Of a DNA stretch of 64,000 bases, positions 62,614-64,000 are shown one piece after another. A program made the position numbers and the translations under genes. Source of the stretch: Pseudomonas_S sp047607345 (GTDB lineage Bacteria; Pseudomonadota; Gammaproteobacteria; Xanthomonadales; Xanthomonadaceae). The stretch is from assembly GCA_047607345.1 (NCBI GenBank), contig JASGDF010000084.1:21653-85652 (forward strand), read 5' to 3'. Every line of letters begins with the position of its first letter. Within the stretch, counting starts at the first letter, position 1. The notes under the pieces were generated by a model. The model saw only the letters and a program-made list of their open reading frames with translations, searched no databases and was not told the origin of the DNA.

Positions 62614-63708
62614 TTACACGCCCTTCTGGATCACGCCGTAGAACACCATCAGCGCCGTGACCGCGATCCACACGATGGTCAACGGGATGAATACCTTCCA
62701 GCCCAGCCGCATGATCTGGTCGTAGCGATAACGCGGGAAGCTGGCGCGGAACCAGATATAGGCGCTGGCGAAGAACAGCACCTTCAGCAGCAGCCACGGC
62801 CAGCCGCCGGTCCAGATCCAGTTCACCCACGGCGAGACGTCCGCGCTGACCCAGCCCTGGATCGGGCTCAGCCAGCCGCCGAGGAAGAAGATCGAGATCA
62901 GGAAGCTGACCAGGATCATGTTGGCGTACTCGGCCAGGAAGAACAGCGCGAACGCGCCGCCCGAGTACTCGACCATGTGCCCGGCCACGATCTCCGACTC
63001 GCCCTCGACCACGTCGAACGGCGCGCGATTAGTCTCGGCCACGCCGGACACCCAGTACACGATGAACAGCGGGAACAGCGGGACCAGGAACCAGTCAAAG
63101 AAGCCCGAGCTGCCGGCCTGCGCCAGCACGATCTCGCTCAGGTTGACGCTCTGCGCGGCGATCATCACGCCGACCAGGGCGAAGCCCATCGCGATCTCGT
63201 AGCTGACCACCTGCGCGGCCGAGCGCATCGCGCCGAGGAAGGCGTACTTGGAGTTCGACGCCCAGCCGGCGAGGATGATGCCGTACACGCCCAGCGAGGT
63301 CATCGCCAGCAGGTACAGCAGGCCGGCGTTGGCGTCCGACAGCACCAGCTTGAGGTCGAACGGCACCACCGCCCAGGCCGCGAACGCGGGAGCCAGCGTG
63401 ATCAGCGGCGCGAGGATGTAGATCGTCTTCTGCGCGCTGGACGGCGCGATCACTTCCTTGAACAGCAGCTTGAACACGTCGGCGAAGGCCTGGAACAGGC
63501 CGCCCAGGCCGACGTACATCGGCCCGTGGCGGACGTGCATCCAGCCGATCAGCTTGCGTTCCCAGACCACGTAGAAGGCCACGGCGATGATGACCGGCAT
63601 CGCGATCACCAGGATCTTCAGCACCGTCCACAGCACCAGACCGCCGGCGCCGAGGCCGAGGAACCAGTCGCGCAGCGGGCCGACCAGATGGATCAACAAC
63701 TCGTTCAT
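62614..63708 (-). CDS. nuoH: NADH-quinone oxidoreductase subunit H
   Basis: 364 residues, eight helices. Forms the quinone-site/membrane-arm contact. ERKLIGWMHVRHGPMYVGLG and AETNRAPFDVVEGESEIVAG are the two signature loops; FFLAEYANMILVSFL is the conserved helix. ATG at 63708 overlaps the nuoG stop by four bases. Confidence 0.98.
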   Translation of the reverse strand: MNELLIHLVGPLRDWFLGLGAGGLVLWTVLKILVIAMPVIIAVAFYVVWERKLIGWMHVRHGPMYVGLGGLFQAFADVFKLLFKEVIAPSSAQKTIYILAPLITLAPAFAAWAVVPFDLKLVLSDANAGLLYLLAMTSLGVYGIILAGWASNSKYAFLGAMRSAAQVVSYEIAMGFALVGVMIAAQSVNLSEIVLAQAGSSGFFDWFLVPLFPLFIVYWVSGVAETNRAPFDVVEGESEIVAGHMVEYSGGAFALFFLAEYANMILVSFLISIFFLGGWLSPIQGWVSADVSPWVNWIWTGGWPWLLLKVLFFASAYIWFRASFPRYRYDQIMRLGWKVFIPLTIVWIAVTALMVFYGVIQKGV

Positions 63709-64000
63709 GCGGCCACCACCGTGATGCGTCCCGCCCCCAGCGGCACGGTCGCGCCGTGCCCGGCTTCGATCCAGGCCGCGCCGGGCGCGACCGACTTGTC
63801 CACGACCACCGGCAAGGTGGCGGTGCCGGCGGCGGCGGCGACCTTCGCCGCCTTGCCGTGCTCGACGCCGATGCCCTTCGCGTCTTCCGGGTTCAGCACG
63901 ATGCGCGGACCGACGTTCAGCGGATGCGCCTGCAGCGCGGCGGCGCGGCGCACGGTGGCGTCGCTACGATAGATGCCGGCGACGGCGACGGCTTCGAGGC
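63705..64000 (-). CDS. nuoG: NADH-quinone oxidoreductase subunit G, C-terminal end (cut by window edge)
   Basis: About 98 residues of the C-terminus are in the window. ATVRRAAALQAHPLNVGPRI and NPEDAKGIGVEHGKAAKVAA fit the molybdopterin-fold-like end of NuoG. The stop overlaps nuoH by four bases (ATGA). The Fe-S-binding N-terminal part lies outside. Confidence 0.9.
   Translation of the reverse strand, partial: LEAVAVAGIYRSDATVRRAAALQAHPLNVGPRIVLNPEDAKGIGVEHGKAAKVAAAAGTATLPVVVDKSVAPGAAWIEAGHGATVPLGAGRITVVAA

Overview
The window is a high-GC gammaproteobacterial chromosome segment, most likely from the Xanthomonadaceae (Lysobacter, Luteimonas or Pseudoxanthomonas type). The gene orders rimP-nusA-infB-rbfA-truB-rpsO-pnp and nuoG-N, the minor-pilin cluster fimT-pilV-pilW-pilX-pilY1-pilE, an Oar-like TonB receptor and a family of REP palindromes (core GGAGCGACTTCAGTCGCGA) all fit that group. 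Genus and species are inference from layout and protein style; no search was run.

Layout. 1-4301: start of thrS, a gene-poor stretch with relics, a toxin-antitoxin pair, a VOC protein divergent from a LysR regulator, and two copies of a diverged repeat. 4302-21977: an integrated element of about 17.7 kb in the 3' end of tRNA-Val(GAC), bounded by 43-bp direct repeats with one mismatch. It encodes an integrase, YefM/YoeB, an XhlA-like membrane protein, a BstA/P63C-like protein, an Arc/excisionase-type switch with paired operators, early genes with an antirepressor, and a compact rightward operon ending in a lytic transglycosylase and a 1564-residue protein. I see no terminase large subunit, portal, major capsid or tail gene. 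21936-33428: tRNA-Val, uvrB, a FimT-like pilin, tRNA-Asn, the minor-pilin/PilY1 operon and ppnN. 33537-41388: two TonB-dependent receptors, a MarC-family protein, an SDR enzyme and grxD. 41509-46321: sodB, purE/purK, a Trm112-like protein, nadC and a DUF2272 protein. 46403-55687: the leftward translation/RNA operon pnp to rimP and initiator tRNA. 55976-64000: leftward nuoN to nuoG (partial).

How the parts work together. The minor pilins and PilY1 would form the priming tip of type IV pili. The rimP-pnp block serves ribosome maturation, transcription elongation, initiation and RNA decay. The nuo block makes the membrane arm of NADH dehydrogenase I. The integrated element is the accessory part. 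Its attachment cores, paired integrase arm sites and tight gene overlaps suggest a maintained mobile unit, yet it holds only entry-type structural genes. It is either a phage satellite or a clean deletion derivative of a podovirus-like prophage.
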